From Okapia johnstoni (Eukaryota; Chordata; Mammalia; Artiodactyla; Giraffidae), in contig CM044312.1 of the NCBI GenBank assembly GCA_024291935.2, positions 76,961,001-77,025,000 on the forward strand: a stretch of 64,000 bases of DNA. The letters are read 5' to 3'. This document shows, piece after piece, positions 23,182-35,359 of this stretch; within the stretch, counting starts at the first letter, position 1; each line of letters opens with the position of its first letter. The translations under genes were made by a program, and so were the position numbers. The notes beneath the pieces were generated by a model, which saw nothing but the letters and a program-made list of their open reading frames with translations, ran no database searches and was not told where the DNA came from.

Positions 23182-23400
23182 TGTGCTAAGTCACTTCAGT
23201 CATGTCCTACTCTTTGTGACCCTATGGGTTATAGCCCACCAGGTTCCTCTGTCCATGGAATTCTCCAGGCAAGAATACTGTAGTGGGTTGCCATGCTCTC
23301 CTCCAGGGGATCTTCCCAACCCAGGGGTTGAACCTATGTCTCTTATGTCTCCTGCATTGGTAGGTGGATTCCTTACCACTGACACCACCTGGAAAGCCCC
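23182..23400 (-). mobile_element. Bov-tA SINE
   Basis: Reverse-oriented Bov-tA: the GTGCTAAGTCACTTCAG end comes first and the tRNA-like head last (CCACCTGGAAAGCCCC at 23385-23400). The B box on the minus strand is GGTTCAACCCC. It lies directly after the L1 3' end inside the older LTR. Confidence 0.9.
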
Positions 23401-23482
23401 GATATTTTATGTACAAGGTTGGTTGTCACTGTATACCCTTAAATATTGGGGTAATTCATTTTGCAGCAATTAATAACTAAAA

Positions 23483-26400
23483 TGGTATTTAGTTTTTAGA
23501 TGCAGGATAGATGTATGAAAAAAATATAAAATGTACGTCATTAGCTTTCATACCATGCAGTGGGCAGAAATGGAAAGGACATTTAAAAAAGTTATTAGAA
23601 GCTGAAAAGGACTCAAGGAAACTGTTGATGTGGGCTTGAAGGGCAGTGAAGGAAAGGTGCCAATTATATGCTGACAGAAAAGTTACAGAAATTTTTTTCT
23701 CTGTAATGTGAAAAATAGAAAGGAGTTATAATTTGTGCATAATTAAGAAGATTTCAACACCAAAAATTGAAAATTCTACATTGTTTCTTTTAGATATATA
23801 TAATAGGGAAGAGAAAGATGCCGTAAAGAAAAAGTAGTTCCATTTTTTAGCATAATTTAGAGGACATATATAGGAACAAGGAATTGCTGTATTCAAAAAT
23901 AGAAATCTTTCTTTTCCCCAGCAAAATATTCTCAGAGTGAGAAATGGGCAAAGATACAATTCAAAACGAGGCAGTTAAATCCTTTACTAAGATAAAAAAT
24001 GAAGAAAAAAAAAAATGCTGCACCATAGAAAACCTCAAAAGACTTAAGGGCCTTAAAGAAATTTGGTTAAGTAATAGGGCTCCTAAGAATTTTAAGGGAC
24101 TTGTTCCACAACAGCCTGACATAAGGCCCAAGATAGAAAATAACCTTTCTGGAGGTGATTTGAGGCTGTCCTTTTGTTTTTATAGTAAATTCTAATATTA
24201 TTGATAGGAAGCTCAAAGTTCTTAATAGAGTGATACTTGAAGAGGCATTTCCTGTTTGACTAAAAACCACAGAGCCTGTACAAAATAAAAAGATACTTCC
24301 TGGGGAGAGAGGTAACCAATAAAGACCTCAAGAATTTCAGTCATCCCATCCCAGGTGCTAAGCAGGTGAGGGGGAAAAGTCTTCAAAGGTCACCAGCCTC
24401 AGTCTCTATCTAACTGAAGTCTAATTGTATAAGGGATCCAAAGTAGGAATCACCCAGCCTGTCATCACCAGAAATCATCTGTCTGACTCATACCTCTTGA
24501 TGACACTAAATGTGTTTTTCTAGCTTGGCAAATATTTTGCAATAGCATTTAAGATTATCTTTGTTTTCCATGTTTTTGATTCTCTGCAAAAAATAATAAT
24601 AACTTATAGCCTATCATAACAGTAATTTACATCATTTCATAAGATCATAGCTACTCATATCATGTGAACTAATCCAGAGTAATATCAGCCGTATGATCTC
24701 TAAAGTTGCAGAGCATCAAAGTCTCTAATTTTGGCACATTTCAACTTTTTTCTCTCCATATAATCGATTTTAATTTCACCATGAATTGAAAAGTTTGGGG
24801 AAGATGAGTTGAGAATTTTAACCTATACATTTTCATGATCTAGTTATAGATTTTACCCTAAAAACTTGCAAAAATAATAGGTAAAGGCAAATCTGCCAGT
24901 CTGTATATAGGTAAATTAAGATGAGTCAATTTAGAACATTATGTACTAACAAATAAACACGTACCTGATTATATGTGAAATTTTAAATGTGAAGTACATT
25001 GAATATTTTGGTACATTTTTCTGCAGTAAATTTATTTTTCAAATGGAATCAATCTTAGAGTACAATATATTCTAACACAGATTTAAAATATTGCTGGTAT
25101 GCATTATAAGATTTTATTTTGCTAATCTTAAACTCCAGACTCTTTCTTTTCTTCAAATCTTATTTTGAAGATACTCATGAACAATTTTAATAGTTTGTAA
25201 ATATCTAAAATACACTTTATAGTTCAGTTTTCAGGCCAAAACTGTTGGTTTTATAAATGGAAAAGCTCTATTATATACCATTAGCTAGTTCTTCTTAAAT
25301 ATTTACTGAGCATTTAGGGTTATGGGCTTCATGACGAAAATCTTTGAGCTGTTTCTTGAAGTGGAAAAAGACTTGCATTATATAAAGTGCAAAACAAGTT
25401 TCTCTTTAATGCTGACCTATATCAGAACTAGTGACCTTCAATATCACTTTCCTGTGATCTGAGATTTAATTAGGAAGAGTAAGAATGTATTGATCATAGA
25501 TATGTTTGTTATAAAATGTTCTGTTACTTTATGTATATGTTGATTCCACATAAATGTTATTCAATTTTTTAATTTTCTGTCCTTCCAGTAATAAAACTTT
25601 AATTGGAAATTACTAAATTGCCACAAAATCTTAAAGTTGGAAGAGGCTTTGAAGTACTGATATATAAACTTAAACTCAGTGCCAGCTTGTCAGTTGCAAT
25701 GAACCTGCATCCCACCCTTCAGGGGTATCCTGCAAGCCCTGGTCCTCAGCGTTAGCATTTCCTGCCTGTTCTACTCAAAGACTTCAAGCTAAATAGTTTC
25801 ATACATGATGAACAATAACCTACTTAATATCAATTCCCTTCAAAAAGATCAAGGTTCCCTGCTTAAGATTATTTACCCTTTGAATTTTAAAACCAGGATG
25901 TTTGAGAAATTTGATAAAATTCACATTGTCTTCTTGTAGTGCCTAAAATTAGGATAGTGGATTAGAAGTTACTTTAAGGGTATAAAAATATTATATTATT
26001 GAAATTCTAATTTAGAAATTCAAGCTAATGTGTGAATAATGAGTGGAGGAAACAAGACCGACTAAACATACATCTTCCCTTCTCTTTTAGTCACTGTATT
26101 TTTCCTGTAATTATGTCTTTATTCATTCTTCATTTTTAATTCACCACTTCTTCTACTACCTAACGTAATCTAATTCTATGTCTCCTGTACATGTCAGACA
26201 CCCAACTATATCAGACACATGATGAAGCAACTCTTCAAGTGCAAGTTAATGAATTCTCAGAGAAGTTCCTGATCAATAAAGGAATGAAAGTGGCTAGGTA
26301 GAAATTGCATTTTCCACTTTCTCATTTATTTCAGGACACAACTTAAAAGGCAAAGGCCAGAAGAATGTTCGGATGTCACTTTGTTTTCCTAAGGAACTGT

Positions 26401-27819
26401 TCTTCATGACTATAATATTATAATGCTTTTGGGAGAACTATCTGTGAATGTTCTATGATAAATACAGTTATTGTAACATAAAGAAAAGCAAGTGTGTCCA
26501 AAATATTATTATTTCACTAAATCAGGTCACAGGCACAAAGTAACAATGATTCTGAATATTGTTTACACATTAGCCTCCCCTTAGAAATCTCCCACTTGAG
26601 ATAAAATTAATCAACAGAAATTCAATTGTATCAATCAGGATTAGTATTCTAATAAAGCTGTGTCCACAGTAAAAGATATTAAGAAAAATATGTATTCAAA
26701 AGGTTAAGAAAAATAAATTGAACACATGTACTTAATTTTAAATCACACACATTGCTCCTTTCTAATTGATTATGGCACCTTTTGTAGCTCCAGAAACAGC
26801 AAGTGCTAGTGTTATAATTTCCAAAATATCTTCAACAAGAAACTAAGGGTTTAGAATGACCTCATATTTATTGCTTCAAACTCTATCACATGTCAGTAGA
26901 CATAGCAAACATACAATATTAAGTTTAACAGTTTACATAAAAATTAAGATAAAAATGTAATTATATGATCATAGTTAATCATTTCTAACAATTTGCTCTT
27001 GGGTTAGCCAAGTAATTTCACTTCTTTATGAGTATTATGTTATTAATATTTGTATAGGTATCACATTGTTTACTTAATCTCTCCAAATTACATTGTAATA
27101 TTTTATCAAGAATTGAGTCATTGACCTCTTAATCATTTTCATGACTACTATATATGTCTTTCACAGTTTGTCAATACCAGTAAGAATAGAATTCAGTATT
27201 TTACACATGGTCTTACCCAGCTTTCATCAGTAGGTTATCACCCACCTCTCATGAATTCAGGGACTGTATAGACATGGCATCAAATATATGGAACTGATTT
27301 TTCTCTTCATATATAATCTGCTTGCTCTCATTGTTTTCATAATCAGACTTTGATTATCATCACTATTTTCAGCTTGTAGTATTCAAACTATATGTGTTTT
27401 GGAAACTAATTCTTTTTTTTTTTTTTACTTTACTCCATAATTTTTTTTACAATTATTCCATAATTGTCAGTGTGCTTCTCCTGATAATGTAAAAGAAAAG
27501 GAAGTTGGTTTTTAAAAACTAGAAAAGTTAATATTAAATAAAGTTCTGAAAGGCGCATGATAAAGATCAAGTGTACTAGAAAAATACTAACTCTTGCCTA
27601 TTAACATAATATTCTCCAAATGTTGAACATTCAAACTTTTCCAATATTTTTTTGTAAAACAAAGAGTGAAACTTTGCTGCTCAGGTAACAAAAGGTAGTG
27701 CATGACATTTATTTTAAACTAAAACTACCTTAATTTTCCCACTAGACCCTTACTTTACTGAAAAGGCAAGCTATACAAGTTCTAGTTTTTGCTCCAAAAA
27801 AGAGAATTTTGACATATAC
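23483..27819. other. Long unassigned stretch
   Basis: About 4.3 kb of AT-rich, unique-looking DNA without young repeats. A T-rich run lies at 27413-27427. A segment near 25630-25760 has the look of an old mammalian repeat (AAAGTTGGAAGAGGCTTTGAA) but could not be placed. The frames at 23944-24195 and 24067-24270 show no similarity. Confidence 0.45.
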
Positions 27820-27831
27820 TACAAGAGAACT

Positions 27832-28105
27832 GGAGAAGGCAATGGCACCCCACTCCAGTACTCTTGCCTGAAAACTCCCATGGATGGAGGAGCCTGGTAG
27901 GCTGCAGTCCATGGGGTCGCTAAGAGTCGGACACGACTGAGCAACTTCACTTTCACTTTTCACTTTCATGCACTGGAGAAGGAAATGGCAACCCACTCCA
28001 GTATTCTTGCCTGGAGAATCCCAGGGACGGCGGGGCCTGGTGGGCTGCCATCTATGGGTCGCACAGAGTCGGACACGACTGAAGCGACTTAGCAGCAGCA
28101 GCAGC
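27832..28105 (+). mobile_element. Bov-A2 SINE
   Basis: Full dimer: the first monomer from GGAGAAGGCAATGGCACCCC, the linker TTCACTTTCACTTTTCAC, the second monomer ending in GCAGCAGCAGCAG. The near-perfect target-site duplication is ACAAGAGAACT (27821-27831) and ACAAGAAAACT (28106-28116). This is one of the best-preserved A2 copies here. Confidence 0.93.
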
Positions 28106-28116
28106 ACAAGAAAACT

Positions 28117-28333
28117 ATTACAGCAAAGCTCTGCTATAATTTAAAATTCACACAAATGACAGGCTCACACTGATAAACCTCATGGACTTTTTTGCACTTT
28201 TTTCTCAGAATGTTTTCCACCATTTACTGCCTATCATCATCTATCAAACTCTTGAGTCTGCAAGAATTAGTTCAGATGTCACTTTGTGAAGTGTTCTGCA
28301 GTTCGCATCAGAATAGATTATACCTATGATTCG
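28117..28333. other. Unassigned spacer
   Basis: No recognised element. Confidence 0.5.
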
Positions 28334-28490
28334 ATCAGTTCAGTTCAGTTCAGTGGCTCAGTTGTGTCCCACTCTTTGCAACCCCATGGACTAAGGAACG
28401 CCAGGCTTCTCTGTCCATCACCGACTCCCTGAACTTACTCAAATTCGTGTCCATTGAATTGGTGATGCCATCCAACCATCTCATCCTCTG

Positions 28491-30490
28491 TCATCTCCTT
28501 CTCCTCCTGCCTTGAATCTTTTCCAGCATCAGGCTCTTTTCAAATGGGTCAGTTCTTTGCATCAGGTGGCCAAAGGATTGGAGTTTGAGCTGCAGCATCA
28601 GTCCTTCCAATGAATATTCAGAACTGATCTCTTTTAGGATGGACTGGTTGGATCTCCTAGCTATCCAAGGGACTCTCAAGAGTCTTCTCCAACACCACAG
28701 TTCAAAAGCATCAATTCTTTGGCGCTCAGCTTTCTTTATAGTCCAACTCTCACATCCATACATGACTACTGGGAAAACCATAGCTTTGACTATACGGACC
28801 TTTGTTGGCAAAGTAATGTCTCTGCTTTTTAATAAGCTGCCCATGTTGGTCATAACTTTTCTTCCAAGGAGCAAGCGTCTTTTAATTTCATGGCTGCAAT
28901 CACCATCTGCAGTGATTTAGGCGCCCCCCAAAATAAAGTCTGTCACTGTTTCCATTGTTTCCCCCTCTGCTTGCCATGAAGTGATGGGACCGGATGCCAT
29001 GATCTTAGCTTTCTGAATGTTGAATTTTAAGCCAACTTTTTACTTTCCTCTTTCCCTTTCATCAAGAGGCTCTTTAGTTCTTCTTCACTTTCTGCCATAA
29101 GGGTGGTGTCATCTGCATATCTGAGGTTATTGATATTTCTCCCAGCAATCTTGATTCCAGCAGCCCAGCGTTTCTCTTGATGTACTCGGCATATAAGTTA
29201 AATAATAGAGTGACAATATACAGCCTTGAAGTACTCCTTTCCCAATTTGGGACCAGTCTGTTGTTCCATGTCCAGTTTTAACTGTTGCTTCTTGACCTGT
29301 ATACCAATTTCCCAGGCAGCAGGTCAGGTGGTCTGGTATTCCCATCTCTTGAAGAATTTTCCACAGTTTATTGTGATGCACACAGTCAAAGGCTTTGTCA
29401 TATTCAATAAAGCAGAAGTAGATATTTCTCTGGAACTCTCTTGTTTTTTTGATGATCCAGTGGATGTTGGCAATTTGATCTCTGGTTCCTCTACCTTTTC
29501 TAAATCCAGCTTGAACATCTGGAAGTTCATAGTTCATGTACTGTTGAAGCCTGGCTTCGAGAATTTTGAACATTACTTTGCTAGCACGTGAGATGAGTGC
29601 AATTGTGTGGTAGTTTGAGCATTCTTTGGCATTGCCTTTCTTCGGGATTGGAATGAAAACTGACCTTTTCCAGTCCTGTGGCCACTGCTGAGTTTTCCAC
29701 ATTTGCTGGCATATTGAGTGCAGCACTTTCACAGCATCATCTTTCAGGATTTGAAATAGGTCAACTGTAATTCCATCACCTCCACTAGCTTTGTTCGTAG
29801 TGATGCTTCCTGAGGCCCACTTGATCACGCATTCCAGGATGTCTGGCTCTAGGTTTGTGATCACACCATCATGATTATATGGGTCATGAAGTTCTTTTTT
29901 TTTTTTTTTTTTTTTAATAATTTTCTGTGTATTCTTGCTACCTCTTTTTTATATCTTCTGCTTCTGTTAGGTCTATACCTTTTCTGTTCAGTCCATAACT
30001 TTTCTGTCCTTTATTGAGCCCATGTTTGCATGAAATGTTCCCTTGGTATCTCTAGTTTTCTTGAAGAGATCTCTAGTCTTTCCCATTCTATTGTTTTCCT
30101 CTGTTTCTTTGCACTGATCACTGAAGAAGGCTTTCTTGTCTCTCTTTGCTATTCTTTGGAACTCTGCATTCAAATGGGTATATCTTTCCTTTTCTCCTTT
30201 GCTTTTCACTTCTCTTCTTTGCACAGCTATTTGTAAGGCCTCCTCAGATAGCCATTTTGCTTTTTTGCATTTCTTTTTCATGAGGATGGTCTTGATCCCT
30301 GTCTCCTGTACACTGTCACACACCTCCGTCCATATGTCTTCAGGCACTCTGTCTATCAGATCTAGTCCCTTGAATCTATCCACTGTATAATCATAAGGGA
30401 TTTGATTTAGGTCATACCTGAATGGTCTAGTGGTTTTCCCTACTTTCTTCAATTTAAGTCTGAAGTTGGCAATGAGGAATTCATGATCTG
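28491..30490 (-). pseudogene. BovB reverse transcriptase and linker remnant
   Basis: Three minus-strand blocks are open: the linker (29988-30512, with RLKLKKVGKTTRPFRYDLNQ), the RT N-terminal part (29127-29864, 245 codons, with motif A FIEYDKAFD and motif B LQGCILSLYYL before a frameshift) and the C-terminal part (28491-28874). The catalytic YADD is intact at 29108-29119 but in a different frame from motif A. The linker-to-RT boundary is broken by the poly(T) expansion. Motif A reads FIEYDKAFD where sisters read FIDYAKAFD. Confidence 0.86.
29895..29915. repeat. (T)21 homopolymer inside BovB
   Basis: Twenty-one consecutive T residues replace the short T-rich segment found at this place in sister BovB copies. 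Slippage is the simplest explanation. Confidence 0.9.
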
Positions 30491-30499
30491 ACTTGATAT

Positions 30500-31050
30500 A
30501 TGATAGAAACATATTATTTTCCTCTATTAGAATATGTATCTCTCAGTAGAGAAACTATGTTTTGCTTGTTCTGTTGTCTCTCAAGAGCAAGTGCAAATAT
30601 TTAATAATCTGGTTTCTCCATATACTTCTGGAAGAGTAGCTTAGGGCAGAGTAATATTTGTTAAGTAACCAGCCAAAGAATCAAAAAAGATAAAAATTCA
30701 TTTAGAGGGCCAAGGGCTTTGGTGTCTCAGTGACCCCAAGTCTCTCCTAAACCAATAGCTGTATTAGATTAATAATTTAAAATTTAATATGCAGTAATTA
30801 ATAGATTATTTTGTTTTTCCCCAATAACCATTTTCATTTAAGCCATGAGATTTGGTATCACTTTTTTCCTAAAATAAGATTTGGAGATGAATAAGTGGTT
30901 GGTATTGGGAAAATGAAATTTTGTGGCCAAAGTGGAAAAAAGACAAGTTACTGACTTTCAAAAGCATTGCTCACAGGTACAGCTTAATATTCCAAAAAAT
31001 ATGTGTAGTTGTCCTTTTAGGGAAAAATAATATTCTCATGAGACAAAATT
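30500..31050. other. Unassigned sequence
   Basis: AT-rich; no recognised gene or repeat. Confidence 0.5.
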
Positions 31051-31052
31051 GG

Positions 31053-31067
31053 GTGTGTGTGTGTGTG
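31053..31067. repeat. (GT)7 microsatellite at SINE tail
   Basis: A short GT run directly at the 3' (left) end of the reverse Bov-tA, consistent with microsatellite growth from SINE tails. Confidence 0.85.
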
Positions 31068-31252
31068 CCTGTGCTTGCTTAGTTATGTCTGATTCTTTGC
31101 AATCCCATGGACTGTAGCCTGCCAAGCTCTCTCTGTCCATCAGATTTTCCAGGCAAGAATCCTGGAATGGGTTGCCATTTCCTTCTCTAGGGGATCTTCC
31201 CAACCCAGGAATCAAACCTGGGTCCCCTGTGTCTCCTACACTGACAGGCAGG
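31068..31252 (-). mobile_element. Bov-tA SINE, head truncated
   Basis: Reverse Bov-tA from TGCTTGCTTAGTTATGTC to CTGACAGGCAGGT. The tRNA-like head beyond the B box (minus-strand GGTTTGATTCC) is missing because the next SINE begins within two bases. Confidence 0.88.
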
Positions 31253-31253
31253 T

Positions 31254-31457
31254 AAGGCTTCCCTGGCGGCTCAGTTGGTAAAGAGTCTGCCCATCATGTG
31301 GGAGACCCAGGTTCAATCCCTGGGTCCACAAGATCTGCTGGAGAAGGGAATGACTACCTACTCCAGTATTCCTGCCTGGAGAATTACATGGACAGAGGAG
31401 CCTGGTGAGCTACAGTTGGGGTCACAATGAGTTGGACATGACTGAGTGGCTAACAAC
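31254..31457 (+). mobile_element. Bov-tA SINE, inverted partner
   Basis: Bov-tA with head AGGCTTCCCTGGCGGCTCAG and intact B box GGTTCAATCCC, ending in GTGGCTAACAAC. It abuts a reverse Bov-tA to form a nearly spacer-free inverted repeat. Confidence 0.9.
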
Positions 31458-31460
31458 AAA

Positions 31461-31669
31461 ATGATTGTATTGTTTAAATCTAGCATACAGTTGGTTTTAA
31501 ATAGAATCTTTTTTAAAAATAAAAATAATTTAAGTGCTTCAGATAAATGAAGGTGTTATATTTCACCAGTTAATCTTTCCATACATTGGTAGAATAGCCA
31601 AAAAATATCTTTTTTAAGCTGCCATGTCTTTCACAAAGTGAGTATTGAACTGAGTATAGTTGCAGTAAT
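31461..31669. other. Unassigned spacer
   Basis: AT-rich; nothing recognised. Confidence 0.5.
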
Positions 31670-31917
31670 TTCTTTTTTCAAATGTTATTGAAATATAGTT
31701 GATTTACAATGTTGTGTTAATGTCTTCTGTACAGCAAAGTGACTCAGTTTTACATATATATATTCTTTTTCATACTTTTCCATTATGATTTATCACAAGT
31801 CATTGAATACAGTTTTCTATGTAATACAGTAGGACCTTGTTGTTTACCCACCTTACATTTAACAGTTATCTCTGCTAATCCCAGACTCCCAATCCTTTCC
31901 TCCTCTCCTCCCCTCCA
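31670..31917 (-). mobile_element. L1 LINE 3' fragment
   Basis: Reverse complement of an L1 3' UTR: TTATTGAAATATAGTTGATT, TACAGCAAAGTGACTCAG, TACAGTAGGACCTTGTTG, then the C-rich CCTTTCCTCCTCTCCTCC. Just after it (31920-31960) a short AGAATCTAAAATACAATAC stretch resembles the same L1 region on the opposite strand, suggesting a small inversion. Confidence 0.78.
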
Positions 31918-31960
31918 CTTATGTGTAGAATCTAAAATACAATACAAATCAACATGTCTA

Positions 31961-34123
31961 ATTGTTGTAAGTTCTAATATTTTATTTTCATACTACCCAG
32001 GAATAGTAGGTATTATTAAGAAAGAGACTGAATTCAATCAGAGGATGTTACACCAGATTTAGAGATATTACTTCACATAATTGTATTTAGTTATGCAGTC
32101 AAGTTCACTATACAGTCATATCATATTTAAAGGGATGCTACTCTATAATCCCAGTTATCTCTTTCCTTTCCTGGAAACTGAACATATATCTCCTTAGTTT
32201 CTGTGGGAAGTGTGTTTATTTAGACTATTTACTGTGAACTTTAATCAAATATGACTTCAAAATATCTGCAAGATGTATAAATATGTAAACAACACTTGAC
32301 ATACATTTTCTTCCTAATAGATTATCACAAAATTGTCAGGAAAAGAGAGAGTGATGTATATAATTTTTTGGTTTGTTAAACTGTGGTCAGAAAATTCTAA
32401 TCACCAAAGTATTTTACTATAGTTGTTTCATTTTAAAATGATCATCAATACTAATAAAGCAAATATAAACAATACGTTTTCTTAATGGTAACACCTACTC
32501 ATTTGGTACAAAACAATTCAGACAATTCAAAAATTGTTTCTAGTGTTTACAATTTTTCAATAATTGTCCAATGGTATGCTTTCATGAAAAATTCAATGAC
32601 TGTGCAGCAAGACTCATATATAAATCTTGGAGACCAGTAATACAGTCATGTATATTGCTTTGTGTATCAAAATGTTTATTTCAGTTAATTAGGGGAAGAG
32701 TAGACCAGTTTTATGAGTTGTATCTGAATGATGCGATGTTCAATCATATTAAGATGAAGTTCTACTGTTTTTAAATTTCAAACCTATCATAACATTATAC
32801 TTTAGCTCTTAAATGTGTGATAGTCTAAAAGTGTGACTTTTTTTTAATCCACGAGAAAGTGTCATATTCTCAAAGGATTTTTATAAAGATATTTTTCCTT
32901 TTACTTTTCTTGTCAGCTAGATAACAATGACATGAATTTATTGGAAATAAGAAAAACTGGCATTGCATTTCTCAACAGGCATGCAGATGATATATAGGGA
33001 ATCAGGAGTGTGTTTAAAAATGTTTGGAAAGGACAGACAAGGATGGACTGGAAGTGATTTAATGATTTATAAGATTAAAGTGATCTGAAGAGTTTAATAA
33101 TATGAATTAGGGAGTGGAATTCAGTAACAGTATGCCAGATCTTGCTCAGATGTTCTGTCTTGCATTTCTTCACATTAAAGAGTCTTTGGCTTCCCCTCTG
33201 TAAAATCATAAATGTTTGGTTACCCAAATGATTTTTCCAAATTTCCCAGGCTCTCCAAGGTCCAATTATTTTACAATGCAGTGTCTTGAATATCTTAATG
33301 GCATAACTGGCACAGAATCTTTTCTATGTTAGCACTGGATCTTCAGACACGTTTGTCACAACAGCGTGCACAGGGAGACAATTAAAGTAAATATTTTTTT
33401 AAAATGTTTGAAATAAAATAGCTTTGTGATATTCTTTATATAAACTGGTCTATTTATGGCTTCCCAATGAATAGAAAGAATGTGCACTGAATGTAGCAAA
33501 GCAAAGCAAGCTACTGTCAAGAACAAAAAATGGGCTTGTACAAGTGTCATATTTTCAGCAGAACTTTACATAAAGGTGATGTATCTGTCCTTATTTAAAC
33601 ATATTAGCATCCCCATTCTCCGTGCACAAAGTTGTACATGCACACATGCACACACACGCACACACACATTAAAAGCACACAGTATATGTTACTATAGAAC
33701 ACTGCAGCGATGACTGTTCATTTTGACTACCTACCCTTGGTATGTTATGTTGCCATTCACATGGACATTTCTCTTATTTTTTGGCTAGAAACCACATTTT
33801 TTACTTCTACTGAAAGTCTGGTTATCTTCAACTTGTCAGCTGCTTTATACTGTGAGGTTTGCTTAGCACCTGGGTGCCTGATAAAAGTTGGTGCAGTATC
33901 AGGCAATGCTGTGATTACTGTAATAAATTCAGGCTTCACAATTGCTTTACTATGGCAAATCATATTCAAGAAAAGGCTTTCTATATGTTCTATGAAAGTA
34001 GATGACTATGGACCTCACTCTATAAAGCCTAGTCATTTTCTCAGATAGCTTTGAGTGTCTCCAGATTTAAATATATCAAAAGACTGAATTCTAAGGAGCA
34101 GTTCAAGATTGTTAAAAGGGAGC
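31961..34123. other. Long unassigned stretch
   Basis: Unique-looking AT-rich DNA. A CA-rich microsatellite lies at 33641-33669. The frame at 33710-34048 (112 codons) is hydrophobic in places but has no similarity I recognise and no context of a gene. Confidence 0.45.
33641..33669. repeat. (CA)n interrupted microsatellite
   Basis: CACACATGCACACACACGCACACACACA-like run with two interruptions. Confidence 0.8.
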
Positions 34124-34267
34124 CACCTCTGTCCATGAAATTCTTCAGGCAAGAGTACTGGATTGGGTAACCATTTCCTTCTCCAAGGGATCTTCCTGAC
34201 CCAGGGATTAAACCCAGGTCCCCTGCATTGCAAGCAGATTCTTTAATATCTGAGCCACCAGGGAAGC
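34124..34267 (-). mobile_element. Bov-tA SINE, 3'-truncated
   Basis: Reverse Bov-tA containing the body from CCTCTGTCCATGAAATTC and the tRNA-like head at its right end (GAGCCACCAGGGAAGCTT). The 3' part that would hold AAGAGTCGGACACGACTGAG is missing. No target-site duplication was found. Confidence 0.87.
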
Positions 34268-34849
34268 TTGACAGTTGAAGAATAATCTGCTCACTTGGTA
34301 AAATTGCCTATGATTAAAAATTAAATGAGAGACATACTTTTGGCTTATATTTCTATAGATTATGATGCTTTTGGTTTGAAAAGAACTGATTATTGTATAG
34401 TTTCATGTTTCCTTTTTCTTATTTTGTCTTCTTTGCTTCTGTAAGTGACAGATTCTAAAGAACATACTCCTTCCTGATTTATTTGTTTTGTTTTGTTTTG
34501 ATTTTATGGCATGAATAGTCATCTTCCTTAAAGACTCATTAAATAATGCATCCAAGGTTTCCCATTAACTTTTTTATATGTATATTTTTTCAAGTTCTCA
34601 AAGATGCAGCTCTCCTATGACTAAATTTAAGAATCCATAATTGATAAATTGTGATTGATAAATCCAATTAAATATGTATCAAAAAATAAATTTAACTATA
34701 TGTAAAAAAAACACACCTAAGCAAGCATATATGATAAACTAAGTGAAAAACTTACCTGCAACACATCATAAACAAAAAGGTAATGTATTTTCTATATAAA
34801 GAATCCCTAAAAGTAAATAAGACCAAAGGAAAAATGGAAGATGATGATT
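34268..34849. other. Unassigned sequence
   Basis: AT-rich with a small (TTTTG)n run near 34483-34500; no gene or repeat family recognised. Confidence 0.45.
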
Positions 34850-34935
34850 AGGAACCTCTAGTTACTATCACAGTGTCCAGCATATAGAGAGATCATTAAA
34901 TGTTTTATGAAGAGATGTGTGAGTAAATGACTATT
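34850..34935 (+). mobile_element. Possible L2 LINE 3' end
   Basis: CACAGTGTCCAGCATATAGAGAG followed by CATTAAATGTTTTATGAAGAG resembles the terminal part of mammalian L2 (or the related MIR/L2 shared end). It is short and diverged. Confidence 0.4.
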
Positions 34936-35055
34936 CAATCAGTTGTCCTGACATTTCAATAAAAAGCTTCACTTTTTGTGTAGATTACCAGTAAAGAGTT
35001 ACATAAAGGTTATATATGCATATATATAATATATAAAATCTGTATTTTTAAAGAC

Positions 35056-35350
35056 ATTGAGTGTAGTTCTCTATTCTATAGAATGGGCCTTTGTTGTTCC
35101 TGCTTTGTGTATAGTAATGTGTATATGTATATGTATAGTAATGTGTATATGTTAATCCCAAACACCTAATTTGCCTCTTTTCCCCCACCCCCTCCACCAA
35201 CTGTAACCACAAGTTTGTTTTCTGTGTCTGTAAGTCTATTTCTGTTTTGTAAATAAGTTCATTTGTATCATTTTTTAAAAATAGTGCATATAAATGATAC
35301 CACATTATATTTGTCTTTCTCTGCCTTCACTTAATATGATAATTTCTTAT
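35056..35350 (-). mobile_element. L1 LINE 3' UTR fragment
   Basis: Reverse L1: ATTGAGTGTAGTTCTCTATTC, CCAAACACCTAATTTGCC, GTAAATAAGTTCATTTGTATC, ATTATATTTGTCTTTCTCTGCC. A local duplication of ATAGTAATGTGTATATG lies at about 35113-35150. Confidence 0.82.
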
Positions 35351-35359
35351 GGTTGTGCC

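Larger units (their letters stand above)
22380..23482 (+). mobile_element. Old ERVL/MaLR-type LTR carrying three insertions
   Basis: Collinear pieces of a diverged mammalian LTR occur at about 22380-22625, 22840-23065 and 23401-23482. Landmarks include CCTCCTGATATTCAC near the start, ACCATGCTATGAGAATACTC, GTCAGACATGTGAGTAAAGG, and the end GGGGTAATTCATTTTGCAGCAAT. Intervening DNA is two Bov-tA SINEs and an L1 3' end. It resembles MLT1-type LTRs from memory; the exact family is uncertain. Confidence 0.55.
28334..30499 (-). mobile_element. BovB LINE, 5'-truncated, about 2.2 kb
   Basis: Starts with the repeated TTCAG tail in reverse (28336-28355) and continues through the C-terminal region, reverse transcriptase and linker to GCAATGAGGAATTCATGATC at the 5' break. 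An internal run of 21 T residues at 29895-29915 is longer than the corresponding segment of the other copies. Confidence 0.92.

Noticed and set aside
25630..25760. Possible ancient DNA transposon or L2/MIR fragment
   Set aside because: Only one weak motif; the rest of the segment does not follow a consensus I could recall.
33710..34048. 112-codon plus-strand frame with hydrophobic segments
   Set aside because: No recognisable domain, no initiation or splice context, lies in AT-rich non-repetitive DNA where frames of this length occur by chance.
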